Part shown: positions 43,959 to 53,813 of the stretch, one piece after another
Layout of the letters: each line of letters starts with the position of its first letter
How positions within the stretch are numbered: position 1 is the first letter of the stretch
Source of the DNA: Pedobacter yonginensis
GTDB lineage: Bacteria > Bacteroidota > Bacteroidia > Sphingobacteriales > Sphingobacteriaceae
DNA length: 64,000 bases
Assembly: GCF_003173595.1 (NCBI RefSeq)
Contig: NZ_QGNZ01000003.1
Span: 1-64,000 of the forward strand
Direction: 5' to 3'
Made by a program: the position numbers and the translations under genes
Notes under the pieces: model-generated
Told to the model about the DNA's origin: nothing
Seen by the model: only the letters and a program-made list of their open reading frames with translations
Database searches by the model: none

Positions 43959-45488
43959 TTATTCCCACTCAATTGTTGCGGGTGGTTTAGAGCTAATGTC
44001 GTAAACAACTCTATTAATGCCTTTAACTTTATTGATGATCTCATTTGATATTTTTGCCAAAACATCGTAAGGTAAGTGGCACCAATCGGCGGTCATTCCA
44101 TCAACTGATTCTACTGCACGTAAACAGATTACATTTTCGTAGGTACGCTCATCGCCCATTACACCAACAGATTGAACAGGCAAAAAGATTGCTCCAGCTT
44201 GCCAAACTTTGTCGTATAAGCCTGCGGCTTTTAACTCATTAATGTAAATTGCATCAGCATGTTGCAAAATTTCCACTTTCTCTGCTGTTACGTCTCCTAA
44301 AATACGGATGGCTAAGCCTGGCCCAGGGAAAGGATGGCGACCTAAAATTACATCGTCAATTCCTAGGGCCTTACCTACTCTACGCACTTCATCTTTAAAC
44401 AGAGTGTTTAATGGCTCCACAACTTTAAGTTTCATAAAATCTGGCAAACCGCCCACATTATGGTGAGATTTGATGGTAGCTGATGGTCCGTTTACAGAAA
44501 TTGATTCGATTACATCAGGGTAAATGGTACCTTGACCCAACCAATTTACGCCGGTAACCTCATGCGCTGCATCGTCAAAAACCTCTATAAAAACACGTCC
44601 GATGGCTTTTCGTTTTAATTCGGGATCTTTTAATCCTGCCAATTGACTCAAGAATCGATCTTTTGCATCTATGCCCTTGATATTCAATCCCATGTGCTTG
44701 TATTGCTCTAGCACTTGGTTGTACTCATCTTTACGCAACAGTCCATTATCTACAAAAATACAATGTAAGTTTGTTCCGATTGCTTTATGCAATAAAACCG
44801 CCGCTACACTACTATCTACACCGCCTGATAAACCTAAAACAACTTTATCGTCACCTAGTTTTGCTTTTAACTCGGCAATTGTGGTTTCGATGAATGATGC
44901 AGGAGTCCAATCTTGACTACACCCACAAATATCAACCAAGAAATTTTCCAACAGAACCTTTCCGTCAATACTATGGGTAACCTCCGGGTGAAACTGAATG
45001 GCATAGGTATCAGAATCTTTAATATGATAGGCGGCAACCTTTACGCTTTCTGTACTCGCAATAAGCTCTGCGTTTTCAGGCATATCGGTAATGGTATCAC
45101 CGTGGCTCATCCAAACTTGAGAATCGATATTGATGCCCTTGAAAAGTTTATTTTCTTGATTTACAAAATTTAGGTTGGCACGACCATATTCTCTTGTTGA
45201 AGAGGCCTGCACCTGCCCGCCAGATTGTTGTGCAATGTATTGTGCACCGTAACAAACGGCTAGTAATGGATATTTTAAATGGTATTGGCTTAAATCTATT
45301 TGTGGAGCATCTTCCTGACGTACAGAATACGGACTACCAGAGAAGATAATTCCTTTTACATCTGAAGTAATTTCAGGAAGATTGTTGAATGGATAAATTT
45401 CACAGTAAATATTTAATTCGCGTACTCTACGGGCAATGAGTTGTGTAAATTGCGAACCAAAATCGACGATAATGATTTTTTCTTGCAT
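43959..45488 (-). CDS. guaA: GMP synthase (glutamine-hydrolysing)
   Basis: A 509-aa enzyme that aminates XMP to GMP with glutamine and ATP. The ATG at 45488 ([18 protein letters not shown]) is chosen over an in-frame start 5 codons upstream. The class I glutamine amidotransferase triad is in [10 protein letters not shown] and HPEVTHS, the ATP-pyrophosphatase P-loop is GLSGGVDSS, and the C-terminal dimerisation domain contains [12 protein letters not shown]. The -7 box TAGCTTTG is only 3 bases upstream of the start codon, suggesting a leaderless message. Confidence 0.96.
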   Translation of the reverse strand: MQEKIIIVDFGSQFTQLIARRVRELNIYCEIYPFNNLPEITSDVKGIIFSGSPYSVRQEDAPQIDLSQYHLKYPLLAVCYGAQYIAQQSGGQVQASSTREYGRANLNFVNQENKLFKGINIDSQVWMSHGDTITDMPENAELIASTESVKVAAYHIKDSDTYAIQFHPEVTHSIDGKVLLENFLVDICGCSQDWTPASFIETTIAELKAKLGDDKVVLGLSGGVDSSVAAVLLHKAIGTNLHCIFVDNGLLRKDEYNQVLEQYKHMGLNIKGIDAKDRFLSQLAGLKDPELKRKAIGRVFIEVFDDAAHEVTGVNWLGQGTIYPDVIESISVNGPSATIKSHHNVGGLPDFMKLKVVEPLNTLFKDEVRRVGKALGIDDVILGRHPFPGPGLAIRILGDVTAEKVEILQHADAIYINELKAAGLYDKVWQAGAIFLPVQSVGVMGDERTYENVICLRAVESVDGMTADWCHLPYDVLAKISNEIINKVKGINRVVYDISSKPPATIEWE

Positions 45489-45491
45489 CCG

Positions 45492-45499
45492 CAAAGCTA
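45492..45499 (-). promoter_or_regulatory. -7 box of guaA
   Basis: TAGCTTTG on the minus strand, ending 3 bases before the ATG. The -33 element is weak. Confidence 0.45.
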
Positions 45500-45709
45500 C
45501 CAATTTGATACGAGATTTGGGAGCTCAGTTTTCAGTTTTTTGTTCGCCACGGAAACACTGAATATCCGGAACAGATAAATTAAATTAACCGAACTTTCAA
45601 TTGCCCTTTACGTGCCTTGTTCTTAGGTTGCTTAGGTGCTCTAAATTTTATTTTGTTGGCTAAAGCTATTTTTGTTTGTTGAGACAGCTTGCCTAGTTAT
45701 TCAATAAGT

Positions 45710-46168
45710 TTAAGTTTCCATCAACGTCACTTCAACGCCAAATTTTCTCAGAAAATCTACACCTTCATCGCTCGGTAAACCTTTGTAAGCTGCATAAGAT
45801 TTCGAATAATAAACCAGTTTTATGCCTGATGACAATATTAATCTGGCACAAGCTATACAGGGCGATAATGTGGTGTATAAGGTACATCCCTCTATTTTGG
45901 AGCCGTTTTTCGAAGCGTAAAGAATGGCATTTTCTTCTGCATGAAGCGCGAGTGAGCAACTTCCTTTGCTATCTCTAGCACAACCATGTTCGGGCCATTC
46001 CTCATCACAATTATGGGTTCCGGCAGGTGGGCCATTATATCCAATGGAAATAATTCTGGTATCTTTTGTTAAAACGGCACCCACATGCGCACGCACACAA
46101 TGCGATCGTGCAGCTAAATCGGTTGCCAAATTCATAAATATGGTATCGAAACTTGGTTTATTCGTCAT
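45710..46168 (-). CDS. deoxycytidylate deaminase family protein
   Basis: A 152-aa zinc deaminase of the dCMP/ComEB type. The ATG at 46168 (MTNKPSFDTIFMNLA) is preferred; the longer frame crosses the terminator of the neighbouring gene. Zinc ligands and the catalytic Glu are in HAEENAI and SPCIACA. GYNGPPAGTHNCDEEW and CARDSKGSC match the dCMP-deaminase subgroup, which makes dUMP from dCMP for dTTP synthesis. Members lacking the allosteric part, as here, are common in Bacteroidota. Confidence 0.9.
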   Translation of the reverse strand: MTNKPSFDTIFMNLATDLAARSHCVRAHVGAVLTKDTRIISIGYNGPPAGTHNCDEEWPEHGCARDSKGSCSLALHAEENAILYASKNGSKIEGCTLYTTLSPCIACARLILSSGIKLVYYSKSYAAYKGLPSDEGVDFLRKFGVEVTLMET

Positions 46169-46183
46169 GCAAATAATTAAAAA

Positions 46184-46214
46184 AGCCACAGAAAGCGTCA
46201 AGCAATCTGTGGCT
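46184..46214 (-). terminator. terminator of the MFS gene
   Basis: Stem AGCCACAG (46184-46191) with CTGTGGCT (46207-46214), 15-base loop, T run on the minus strand. It lies between the transporter stop and the deaminase start. Confidence 0.85.
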
Positions 46215-46235
46215 GTAAAATTAGTTTATTAAAAA

Positions 46236-47669
46236 TTAATGCCCACCGGCAATTTTTTGGTCGAAATTAATGCCTTGAGATTTCAATATCCCGCTTACTT
46301 TCCAAGCATAGAACGCTAGGTAAGCGAAACAGATAATCCCAACGATATAGCTGTACTGAATACCTGTAAATTCGGATACGATTCCTTGTAACCAACTGAT
46401 GATACCACCACCCATAATCATCATAATTAAGAAGCTACTACCTTGACTGGTATGTTTACCTAATCCACTTACTGCTAAAGTAAAAATACATGGCCAAAGG
46501 GTGCTACAGAATAATCCAACACTGGTGATTGCATAAACACTCACCATGCCTGTTGTAAACATTCCGATTAACAATGCAGTGATTCCGATAGCAGAGAAAA
46601 TTAACAACATTCTGGCTGGATTCCCTTTACTTGCCATATCGGCAAAGATGAGTACTAAAATAATTAATCCGTAAACATAGAATGGAGCAAGATCATGCTT
46701 AGCTATTGCATTAACTGCCAAGAAGATACCAAATGCCAAATAAGGTGCAATAAACCTTAAAACTTTTTGGGTGCTCACGTTATCCGTAAATGCTTCAACA
46801 GCACCTGTCCAACGGCCAATCATCATACTTGCCCAATATAGAGAGATGTATGGTGCAATATCTTTAATGGCAAAGCCTAAATCTTTCTCCATGTATGCCG
46901 GTAAATTACTCGCGGTAGAAACCTCAACTCCAACATATACGAAGATTGCGATCATACCTAGTACCAACTGTGGGTATTTTAAGGCAGAACCTTTTTCGCC
47001 TAAATCATCAACTTTGGCTTCAACTAAAGCTGGTCTGTCTGGTAAAGAAGATAATTTTAGGAAAACAGCAACCGCGATGAAAGCTACGCCAAGAATCAAA
47101 TAAGGAATTTTAACACTTTCAATACTAATATCTGTAGTTGCGCTGGCTGCTGAGCCAAAAATGGCGAAACTCACGACCAAGGGCCCGATGGTGGTACCAA
47201 AGTTATTAATTCCACCGGCTAAGGTTAAACGCTGAGAACCTGTTCTGATGGGGCCTAACGCAATGGCTAATGGGTTGGCAACGGTTTGCTGTAAAGAAAA
47301 GCCTAACGCAACGATAAATAAACCCGATAGCATTAATGGAAAGGAATGCAAATTGGCTGCTGGATAGAAAAGTAGAGTTCCAAGAGCTGAAATAACTAAA
47401 CCAAGGGCTAAAGAGTTTTTATAACCCAGTTTGTTAACAATATCTTGTTTCATTAAAACCGATATACCATTATAAATCAATGCACCTACGGTATAGGCAA
47501 TGTAAAATGCCAATGAAACCAATTGGCTCTCTGCTTGTGATAAGTCGAATGCCTTTCTAAATACAGGAATTAAGATGTCATTACTTGCGGCTACAAAGCC
47601 CCAAAAAAAGAATACGGTAACTAAGGGTATAAATTGCCCCCACTTGGTCTGTGCTTGTTCTGAACTCAT
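46236..47669 (-). CDS. FucP/GluP-type sugar MFS transporter
   Basis: 477 aa from the ATG at 47669 (MSSEQAQTKWGQFIPL). A 12-segment major facilitator of the fucose/glucose-galactose symporter family. Family marks are FFWGFVAASNDILIPVFRKAF in the first helix (split over two motifs), SLAFYIAYTVGALIY, LGFSLQQTVANP and GGINNFGTTIGPL. It probably takes up a monosaccharide with H+. No sugar catabolic genes are adjacent, so the substrate is open. Confidence 0.9.
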   Translation of the reverse strand: MSSEQAQTKWGQFIPLVTVFFFWGFVAASNDILIPVFRKAFDLSQAESQLVSLAFYIAYTVGALIYNGISVLMKQDIVNKLGYKNSLALGLVISALGTLLFYPAANLHSFPLMLSGLFIVALGFSLQQTVANPLAIALGPIRTGSQRLTLAGGINNFGTTIGPLVVSFAIFGSAASATTDISIESVKIPYLILGVAFIAVAVFLKLSSLPDRPALVEAKVDDLGEKGSALKYPQLVLGMIAIFVYVGVEVSTASNLPAYMEKDLGFAIKDIAPYISLYWASMMIGRWTGAVEAFTDNVSTQKVLRFIAPYLAFGIFLAVNAIAKHDLAPFYVYGLIILVLIFADMASKGNPARMLLIFSAIGITALLIGMFTTGMVSVYAITSVGLFCSTLWPCIFTLAVSGLGKHTSQGSSFLIMMIMGGGIISWLQGIVSEFTGIQYSYIVGIICFAYLAFYAWKVSGILKSQGINFDQKIAGGH

Positions 47670-47811
47670 TTTTAAATTTAGTTTAATGGGGTTAAACATA
47701 ATTAAAAAAAATGTAAAAAATGACAACTATCATGCAACTAATGCAACAAAAATAAATGTTAGTTGTTTAGCTTTAAAATTGCATATTCGCATATTATAAA
47801 CAATACAATGC

Positions 47812-48438
47812 ATGTTTGAAGCCATATTATTAGGTATTGGGGCAGGGATTATTTCGTCGTTTTTAACAGGTCCGGTATTTTTTGCAATGATTAAAACCAG
47901 TATAGAAAAGGGCTTTAAGGCTGGTTTTTCTTTAGCTATTGGTGTTATTGTTAGTGATGTGATCTTGATTGCCTTAGTTCTTTTTGGCAGTCAGTTTTTA
48001 AATTATCAAGCCAGTTTTGATAAATATGTTGGCATTGTTGGAGGTGTTTTTTTACTTGCTGTGGGCATATATTATTTGGTTTCTAAAATCTCTATCCACT
48101 ATAAGAGTGATACCCTTCAAAAAGTAAGCAAGCGGGGTTATCTCATCAAAGGATTTTTAATGTGCATCCTCACCCCTTCTACCTTAATGTTTTGGATTAT
48201 CGTAAGTGGAATCATCTCCGTTAAGCTTAATAATATGCTGAATGAAAAGCTAGTATGCTTTTTTATTGCCATGGCCACACAACTGACTATAGATGGCGCA
48301 AAGAGTTATTATTCGAGCAAGTTACGATATAAAATTAAGGAAGATGCTTTGCGTAAATTGAATAAAATTGCAGGCGTAATCATCATCATTTTTGCATTTT
48401 GGCTCATCGCCAAAACCTACTTGAAGTTTTACGCATAG
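47812..48438 (+). CDS. LysE family transporter
   Basis: A 208-aa inner-membrane protein with six hydrophobic segments. The N-terminal GIGAGIISSFLTGPVFFAMI and FKAGFSLAIGVIVSDVIL match the LysE/RhtB family of amino acid exporters, and the mid-protein FLMCILTPSTLMFW is also typical. The substrate is unknown. It is divergent from the MFS gene. Confidence 0.85.
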   Translation: MFEAILLGIGAGIISSFLTGPVFFAMIKTSIEKGFKAGFSLAIGVIVSDVILIALVLFGSQFLNYQASFDKYVGIVGGVFLLAVGIYYLVSKISIHYKSDTLQKVSKRGYLIKGFLMCILTPSTLMFWIIVSGIISVKLNNMLNEKLVCFFIAMATQLTIDGAKSYYSSKLRYKIKEDALRKLNKIAGVIIIIFAFWLIAKTYLKFYA

Positions 48439-48634
48439 GTATTATTTCTCAGAATTTCTTACATGCACTGCAAATCCGCAGTTCTAGGCTCGAAAAAACA
48501 CTTCTCGACCGAAAGCAGTAGCAAAATCTAACATCGTAGCAATTAAGAAAGAACAGCAACTAATTGCTCGCCGTTGTAGGTGGCACCACTTACCCTTATT
48601 GAAAGCTGTTGTAGCGGTGATGTATTCAGACAAA

Positions 48635-48672
48635 AAAAGAGATGATCTCTTATTTAGAAAACCATCTCTTTT
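48635..48672 (-). terminator. terminator of the S74-like gene
   Basis: Stem AAAAGAGATG (48635-48644) with CATCTCTTTT (48663-48672), loop of 18 bases, T run on the minus strand. Confidence 0.8.
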
Positions 48673-48703
48673 ATCCATAGAAAATTGAAACACAATTGGT
48701 TAT

Positions 48704-49117
48704 TTATTCGGCAGTCTTGGTTTTCATTTCTTCCAATTCACGCTTTAGCTTATCAATTTGTTGTTGCTGTTCCTTTATGCTGCCCACCAAAAGTGGAATT
48801 AAGCTTTCATAATCAACTTTGGTAAGAGTTGCTGTTCTGAAGGCATTTTTTCCGGAACTGTAATCTTTACCAATCACAGTCACAATTTCCGGAAGGGTGG
48901 TTTTTACATCCGAACCTACAAAGCCCAACTGCGTAGTTTTCGATAATTTTAATCGCTCAGCCCAATTCTCATCGTAATTAAAGGTTACCGGTTGAAGTTT
49001 TAACACTCGTTCTAACGAATTGCTTAAAGGTTTGACATTGTTTTGCGCGATCTCTTGTGCGCTTAAGGTAAATACCGTGACTAAAAATAAAGCCACGAAT
49101 AAAATTGCTCGTTTCAT
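48704..49117 (-). CDS. tail-fibre / peptidase S74-like domain protein, secreted
   Basis: A 137-aa protein with a signal peptide (MKRAILFVALFLVTVFTLSAQ). Residues about 33-125 match the S74 intramolecular chaperone-like region: LERVLKLQPVTFNYDENWA, LGFVGSDVKTTLPEIVTV, VDYESLIPLLVGSIKEQQQQ. It ends in a coiled coil. Such domains usually sit at the C-terminus of long fibres; here it is a stand-alone secreted protein with no fibre part. The function is unknown. Confidence 0.78.
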   Translation of the reverse strand: MKRAILFVALFLVTVFTLSAQEIAQNNVKPLSNSLERVLKLQPVTFNYDENWAERLKLSKTTQLGFVGSDVKTTLPEIVTVIGKDYSSGKNAFRTATLTKVDYESLIPLLVGSIKEQQQQIDKLKRELEEMKTKTAE

Positions 49118-49196
49118 ATCGTTGTATATTTAAAATTGAAAATAGATAGATGGCCTCAGTTGTAAAAAAGAGGGCACACAGACTTAAGAAATGAAC

Positions 49197-49493
49197 TTAT
49201 ACGGAGGGAGGAGGTGTTAAAACTTCAGGAAAGTATGATAAGGGCAAAAAGCTATCCGGAATAGCAATCTTTTTAATTGATTTTGGCACGAAGTAAAGTA
49301 CTATGTTAGGGGAAAAGTGATCGTATAAAACTTCGCTTTCAATCTTTTTTTCTTCTTTTTCAGCATCATCATTGCTAACCGCTTCGCATACTACCTGAGC
49401 GCTAAACTTAAAATACGCCATTACATTCCCAACCTTCAAAATGAGTAAGGTGGCAATGCAAACAACAACTATGTATTTAAGGTTAAGCTTCAT
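49197..49493 (-). CDS. hypothetical membrane-anchored small protein
   Basis: 98 aa from the ATG at 49493. A hydrophobic N-terminal segment (LKYIVVVCIATLLILKVG) is followed by an acidic mid-part (SNDDAEKEEKKIESEV) and an aromatic, proline-rich C-terminus ending LTPPPSV. No domain recognised. Likely exported or anchored. It is head-to-tail with the S74-like gene but separated by 79 bases. Confidence 0.55.
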   Translation of the reverse strand: MKLNLKYIVVVCIATLLILKVGNVMAYFKFSAQVVCEAVSNDDAEKEEKKIESEVLYDHFSPNIVLYFVPKSIKKIAIPDSFLPLSYFPEVLTPPPSV

Positions 49494-49799
49494 TCTTACA
49501 AAGATAAGTTGTAAAAAATAATTAAGCAATATTCTATGTTAAGATTCTACTATATAAATTTGGGTGCATGATTGAGAAAACATTTCTTCATCATACAATT
49601 TAGGTTATGAATTCTTACATGCCTTGATATGTTGAATACTAGGGGAATTGAAAATCCACAGCCCTAAGGCCGAGAAGACATGCTCCACCAACATCAATCA
49701 CCATTTTAAACCAATTTGTCTATTTGCTTTTGTGTTTAAGGTGTCGTAGCGGGCATCAGCGGTAAATGGTCAGACGTTTCATCTATCCCTCCAAAAAAA
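49494..49799. other. intergenic region, nothing recognised
   Basis: No gene or strong structure seen before the amidophosphoribosyltransferase terminator at 49800. Confidence 0.4.
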
Positions 49800-49824
49800 A
49801 AGTCGTAGCTAAAAGCCACGACTT
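49800..49824 (-). terminator. terminator of the PurF-like gene
   Basis: Stem AAGTCGTAGCT (49800-49810) with AGCCACGACTT (49814-49824), one G-U pair, then a T run on the minus strand. Confidence 0.88.
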
Positions 49825-49857
49825 CATTTATTCTATAAAATAGATTGCTTTTAATGC

Positions 49858-51759
49858 TTAGTAAGCTCTCTGATTATTTCCTTCTTTCCAATTTACGAAA
49901 GCCTTATTTACTACCTTATTGCCTCCAGGAGTTGGATAGTTACCAGAGAAATACCAATCGCCTTTGTTTTTCGGACAAGCGCTATGCAGGTTTTCTAAAC
50001 TTTGATAAATGACTTCCACCTCAGCTACAGTGCCTTTCGGAGTAATGATTTGCGCAATTTTTGCGGAAATTTCTTCAGGACTGAATGGCTTATATATTTC
50101 CTTTACATGATTAATGATTTGCTCTTTTGGAAGTAATAAAGAAGCCTTACATTTTGTGTAAACATCTTCAATCACTTGCCACATCCCACGCTCTGTTAAT
50201 AATTGAATTGCTGCGTCGAAAGCTACAAACTGCCCCATTCTGCTCATGTCAATTCCGTAACAATCGGGATAGCGAATTTGAGGTGCAGAAGAAACGATAA
50301 TTATTTTTTTGGGGTGTAGGCGATCTACAATTTTAATGATGCTTTGTTTTAACGTAGTACCACGAACGATTGAATCATCTAATGCGACCAAAGTATCTTG
50401 ATGGTTTTTGATGATCCCATAAGTGGTATCATAAACATGCGCCACCATTTCACCTCGATCAGCATCTTGGGTAATGAAGGTACGCAGTTTTACATCCTTC
50501 ACAGCAAGTTTCTCTACTCTTGGCGTCATGGATAGCAGCTCTTCTAAGTCCGCATCGCTTAACTGTTCTTTCTTATTCAGTAAAACGTCTTTTTGATGAT
50601 TTCGCACGTATTGATTTACACCATCAACCATTCCGAAAAACGCAACTTCCGCAGTATTTGGAATAAACGAGAAGACCGTGTTTTTCAAATCATGCCCAAC
50701 GGCTTTTAAAACCTGGTCGCAAAGTAAACGCCCCAATTGCTTACGCTCTTGGTAAATCTCTACATCACTTCCTTTAGAGAAATAAATACGTTCAAATGAG
50801 CAAGATAAACGCTCGGTAGGTTCCCGGAATTGCTCCATGCTTACCTCTCCATTTTTCTTTATGATTAAGGCATGACCAGGATCAATTTCCTTTACATCTT
50901 TAAATTGGATATTGAATGCAGTTTGTAGTGCTGGTCTTTCTGATGCAGCAACAACAATCTCATCATCGTAATAATAATATGCCGGACGAATACCTGCTGG
51001 ATCTCGCATGATAAAGGAATCTCCATTACCCACCATACCGCAGATGGAGTATCCCCCATCCCAAGTTTTGGCCGAACGACGTAATATATTCGCGATGTTT
51101 AAGTTATCAGAAATTTTGTGTGTAATGGAAACATTATCGTGTCCATCTTTTTTATAAGTATCGAAAAGTTCTTGGTTTTCATCATCTAAAAAGTGACCAA
51201 TTTTTTCAAGTACCGTAACGGTATCGGCCTTTTCTTTTGGATGCTGCCCCAACTCATACAATTGCTCCAGTAACTCATCCACATTAGTCATGTTGAAGTT
51301 ACCTGCAATAACCAAGTTCCGCGTCATCCAGTTATTTTGCCTCAAAAACGGATGGCAATTTTCGATGCTATTTTTACCGTGAGTACCATAACGCAAATGG
51401 CCCATTAACACCTCGCCAATAAAGCTAACGTTGTTTTTGAGCCACTCTGTATCCTGCATTAATTCAGGTGTGTTTTCTTGTATATCTACGAATTTGTTCT
51501 GTACATATTCGAAAATGTCTGCTACCGCATTTGAGGCCATGCTCCGGTATCGACTAATGTACCTGCTGCCAGGTTTCATATCCAATTTAATGGTTGCAAT
51601 ACCAGCGCCGTCCTGACCTCTGTTGTGCTGCTTTTCCATTAAAAGATATAGCTTGTTAAGGCCGTAAAGTGCTGTACCGTACTTTTGCTGATAGTAAGAA
51701 AGTGGTTTTAACAGGCGAATAAAAGCGATTCCGCATTCGTGTTTTATCTGATCACTCAT
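49858..51759 (-). CDS. amidophosphoribosyltransferase, long form
   Basis: 633 aa from the ATG at 51759 (MSDQIKHECGIAFIRL). A class II glutamine amidotransferase domain begins with a propeptide of 7 residues before the nucleophile Cys8, and contains HNRGQDGAG and GHLRYGTHG. The phosphoribosyltransferase domain has the PRPP loop VALDDSIVRGTTLKQS and YGIDMS. It is about 130 residues longer than E. coli PurF, with extra sequence in both domains. The family is annotated as the first step of purine synthesis; a separate canonical PurF may exist elsewhere, so a specialised role is possible. Confidence 0.82.
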   Translation of the reverse strand: MSDQIKHECGIAFIRLLKPLSYYQQKYGTALYGLNKLYLLMEKQHNRGQDGAGIATIKLDMKPGSRYISRYRSMASNAVADIFEYVQNKFVDIQENTPELMQDTEWLKNNVSFIGEVLMGHLRYGTHGKNSIENCHPFLRQNNWMTRNLVIAGNFNMTNVDELLEQLYELGQHPKEKADTVTVLEKIGHFLDDENQELFDTYKKDGHDNVSITHKISDNLNIANILRRSAKTWDGGYSICGMVGNGDSFIMRDPAGIRPAYYYYDDEIVVAASERPALQTAFNIQFKDVKEIDPGHALIIKKNGEVSMEQFREPTERLSCSFERIYFSKGSDVEIYQERKQLGRLLCDQVLKAVGHDLKNTVFSFIPNTAEVAFFGMVDGVNQYVRNHQKDVLLNKKEQLSDADLEELLSMTPRVEKLAVKDVKLRTFITQDADRGEMVAHVYDTTYGIIKNHQDTLVALDDSIVRGTTLKQSIIKIVDRLHPKKIIIVSSAPQIRYPDCYGIDMSRMGQFVAFDAAIQLLTERGMWQVIEDVYTKCKASLLLPKEQIINHVKEIYKPFSPEEISAKIAQIITPKGTVAEVEVIYQSLENLHSACPKNKGDWYFSGNYPTPGGNKVVNKAFVNWKEGNNQRAY

Positions 51760-51777
51760 GGTGTGGGTTTGAAGCCG

Positions 51778-51785
51778 CAAAGTTA
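51778..51785 (-). promoter_or_regulatory. -7 box of the PurF-like gene
   Basis: TAACTTTG on the minus strand, 18 bases upstream of the ATG at 51759. The -33 element is not clear. Confidence 0.4.
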
Positions 51786-52005
51786 TCTTTTTAAACACTT
51801 ACAACCTAAACAAAAGTGTTTTCTTTTGTCACAAACCGGTTAATTTGAATTGCAAAAATGATGCTGAAGTTGACACCCATTTTAGTCTATCCCAAACTCA
51901 TAAAAAATTAGAGAGATTAGGCACCGAGGATTTTAATTGATTTTCAGCTGATTGTAATAAAATATGAGCTCTAATGGCCTATTTGTGTCTTTTAGAAAAT
52001 GAGCC

Positions 52006-52824
52006 CTACATTTTACAACTCTCCAACTCAGCACCAAAAAAGATAGATGCGTGCGCATCGAATGCCGTTGGATCGCCGCTGGTGTAAAAGAATTTCTCTC
52101 CTCCTTTACCAAGTTGCATTTCCATTTCTGGATGCCTATCTAAATAATCCATCAAGCTTTTGGCTACAATTTCGCCTTGCGATAGTATGGTTATAGATTC
52201 TGGCAATACGGTTTTCAATTTGGGCAGCAATAAAGGGTAATGCGTACAGGCAAGTAGTACACAATCAATGTCGCTCGACTGCTGAAGTAGTGCATTGCAA
52301 TATTCTTGTACAAAGAAATCTGCACCAGCTTGTAAATGTTCGTTATTCTCGATAAGCGGTACCCACATTGGACAACTTTGTTGATGCACTTGAATGCCTG
52401 GATAAAACTTATTAATCTCTAACAGGTATGATTGTGAATTCACCGTTCCTCTGGTTCCCATTACACCAACTTGGTTGGAGCGAGTATATCGACCAATAAC
52501 TTCGGCTGTAGGCCTAATAACGCCTAAAACTCTTCTATCTGGATATTTAGCTGGCAAGTCCTTTTGTTGAATTGTTCTCAGCGCCTTTGCCGAAGCCGTG
52601 TTACAAGCTAAAATTACCAATTTACATCCTTTAGCAAACAGCCACTCCACGCATTCTAAAGTATATTGGTAAATGGTATCAAAAGAATGGTCGCCGTAGG
52701 GCGAGCGGGCATTATCGCCCAAATAGATATAATTATACTGTGGCAATTGTTCAGCAATAGATTTAAAAACGGTTAAACCGCCATAACCCGAATCAAAAAT
52801 ACCTATTGGCGACGTGTTTTTCAT
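52006..52824 (-). CDS. murI: glutamate racemase
   Basis: A 272-aa enzyme that makes D-glutamate for peptidoglycan. The N-terminal GIFDSGYGGLTV (8-19) and two catalytic cysteines are seen: Cys74 in LACNTASAK and Cys193 in LACTHYPLL. It follows the bamA-skp-skp genes on the same strand, separated by a terminator, as in many Bacteroidota genomes. Confidence 0.95.
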   Translation of the reverse strand: MKNTSPIGIFDSGYGGLTVFKSIAEQLPQYNYIYLGDNARSPYGDHSFDTIYQYTLECVEWLFAKGCKLVILACNTASAKALRTIQQKDLPAKYPDRRVLGVIRPTAEVIGRYTRSNQVGVMGTRGTVNSQSYLLEINKFYPGIQVHQQSCPMWVPLIENNEHLQAGADFFVQEYCNALLQQSSDIDCVLLACTHYPLLLPKLKTVLPESITILSQGEIVAKSLMDYLDRHPEMEMQLGKGGEKFFYTSGDPTAFDAHASIFFGAELESCKM

Positions 52825-52893
52825 AACTGGACTTTAATCTATCGGCGTTGAAATATTAATTTTTTGGGCGTTTAAACACGCTGTCCGCTATAT

Positions 52894-52918
52894 CTTTTTG
52901 GCTGAAAGAGCCAAAAAG
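52894..52918. other. inverted repeat between skp and murI
   Basis: Perfect 10-bp stem CTTTTTGGCT / AGCCAAAAAG with a GAAAG loop. It is followed by a G/C-richer stretch (to about 53000) that looks unlike its surroundings and may be a short interspersed repeat. No gene is supported between 52825 and 53111. Confidence 0.5.
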
Positions 52919-53111
52919 GATGCCGCTTCCATCGTTAACGCGAGCCACCGTGCAAAACCCATTGCAGCAAGCTTTTAACGTTAAATACACTCCCGATCCT
53001 TCCTTGCTAACACCTGCCATGGCTAACAATCATTTATCTGCTGGTGCAACACGAAACAAGGCAACGAACAAATTCTACTACCCAATATTACAATTTATTT
53101 AAAATAAAAAA

Positions 53112-53139
53112 GCGGAATTAAGATTGAACTTAATTCCGC
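53112..53139 (-). terminator. terminator of the bamA-skp-skp unit
   Basis: Perfect 11-bp stem GCGGAATTAAG / CTTAATTCCGC with a 6-base loop and a T-rich run on the minus strand, 34 bases after the last skp stop. Confidence 0.93.
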
Positions 53140-53172
53140 AATGTAATTTAATTGTGCCTTAAAGGCCCAATA

Positions 53173-53751
53173 TTATTTCTTTGGCGCTGCTGGTTTCGCC
53201 GCAGTTGCAGAAATACCCAATTTAGTTTTAACAGCAGCAGTAATATCATCACCCCCTTCCCAGAAAACTAGGTTGTTACCACCTTGTCCGTTTGAGATGT
53301 CAAATACGTATGCTAATCCTTTTTCTTTTGATACTGAAGAAATTGCATTTCCAACTTTAACACGAATTGGTTCGAATAATTCGCCTTGCTTTGTGCTTAA
53401 ATCTTGTGATGCTTTTGTACGTGCATCAGTAATGCGTTTTTCAAGATCTTGCAACGATTGGCCCGCAGCTTGCAATTCTTTACCTACTTGCTCTTTGTTT
53501 GCTTCACTTAAAGTTTTTTCTTTAGCTTGTGCAGCAGCCAATTGAGTTTGATATTCTTTAATCATACCATCAATTTCTGCTTGTTTGGTTTTACCTAACC
53601 CTTCTAACGTAGTTTGAGCAGTTTTAGCCTCAGGCAAACTTGCAAATACCTCTTCCGAATTAATGTGACCCAATTTTTGTTGTGCATTTGCCATATTCGC
53701 TGTAAACAATAAACCTGCTGCTACAAAGAATACGTTAATTAACTTTCTCAT
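53173..53751 (-). CDS. OmpH/Skp family periplasmic chaperone, copy 2
   Basis: A 192-aa protein with a signal peptide ending NMANAQ. Skp pattern: KLGHINSEEVFASLPEA at the start of the mature part, then a long Ala/Lys/Gln-rich coiled coil (about 45-130) and a conserved LAYVFDISNGQGGNNLVFW region. Skp trimers hold unfolded barrel proteins in the periplasm and hand them to BamA. The C-terminus is Ala/Pro/Lys rich. It follows another skp-like gene and bamA. Confidence 0.9.
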   Translation of the reverse strand: MRKLINVFFVAAGLLFTANMANAQQKLGHINSEEVFASLPEAKTAQTTLEGLGKTKQAEIDGMIKEYQTQLAAAQAKEKTLSEANKEQVGKELQAAGQSLQDLEKRITDARTKASQDLSTKQGELFEPIRVKVGNAISSVSKEKGLAYVFDISNGQGGNNLVFWEGGDDITAAVKTKLGISATAAKPAAPKK

Positions 53752-53813
53752 CGTTCTATTTTACTTTATTATTTTTTTAATTGTTTTTCTTAAAAATCAA
53801 GGGGCGAATATAA

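Noticed and set aside
45504..45709. Possible small gene or RNA between guaA and the dCMP deaminase gene.
   Set aside because: No frame or structure stands out.
48484..48693. A 69-codon minus-strand frame before the S74-like gene terminator.
   Set aside because: It runs through a terminator stem and has no protein-like pattern.
52920..53102. A 60-codon plus-strand frame between murI and skp.
   Set aside because: Composition is not protein-like, and the stretch looks like a non-coding repeat with a hairpin.
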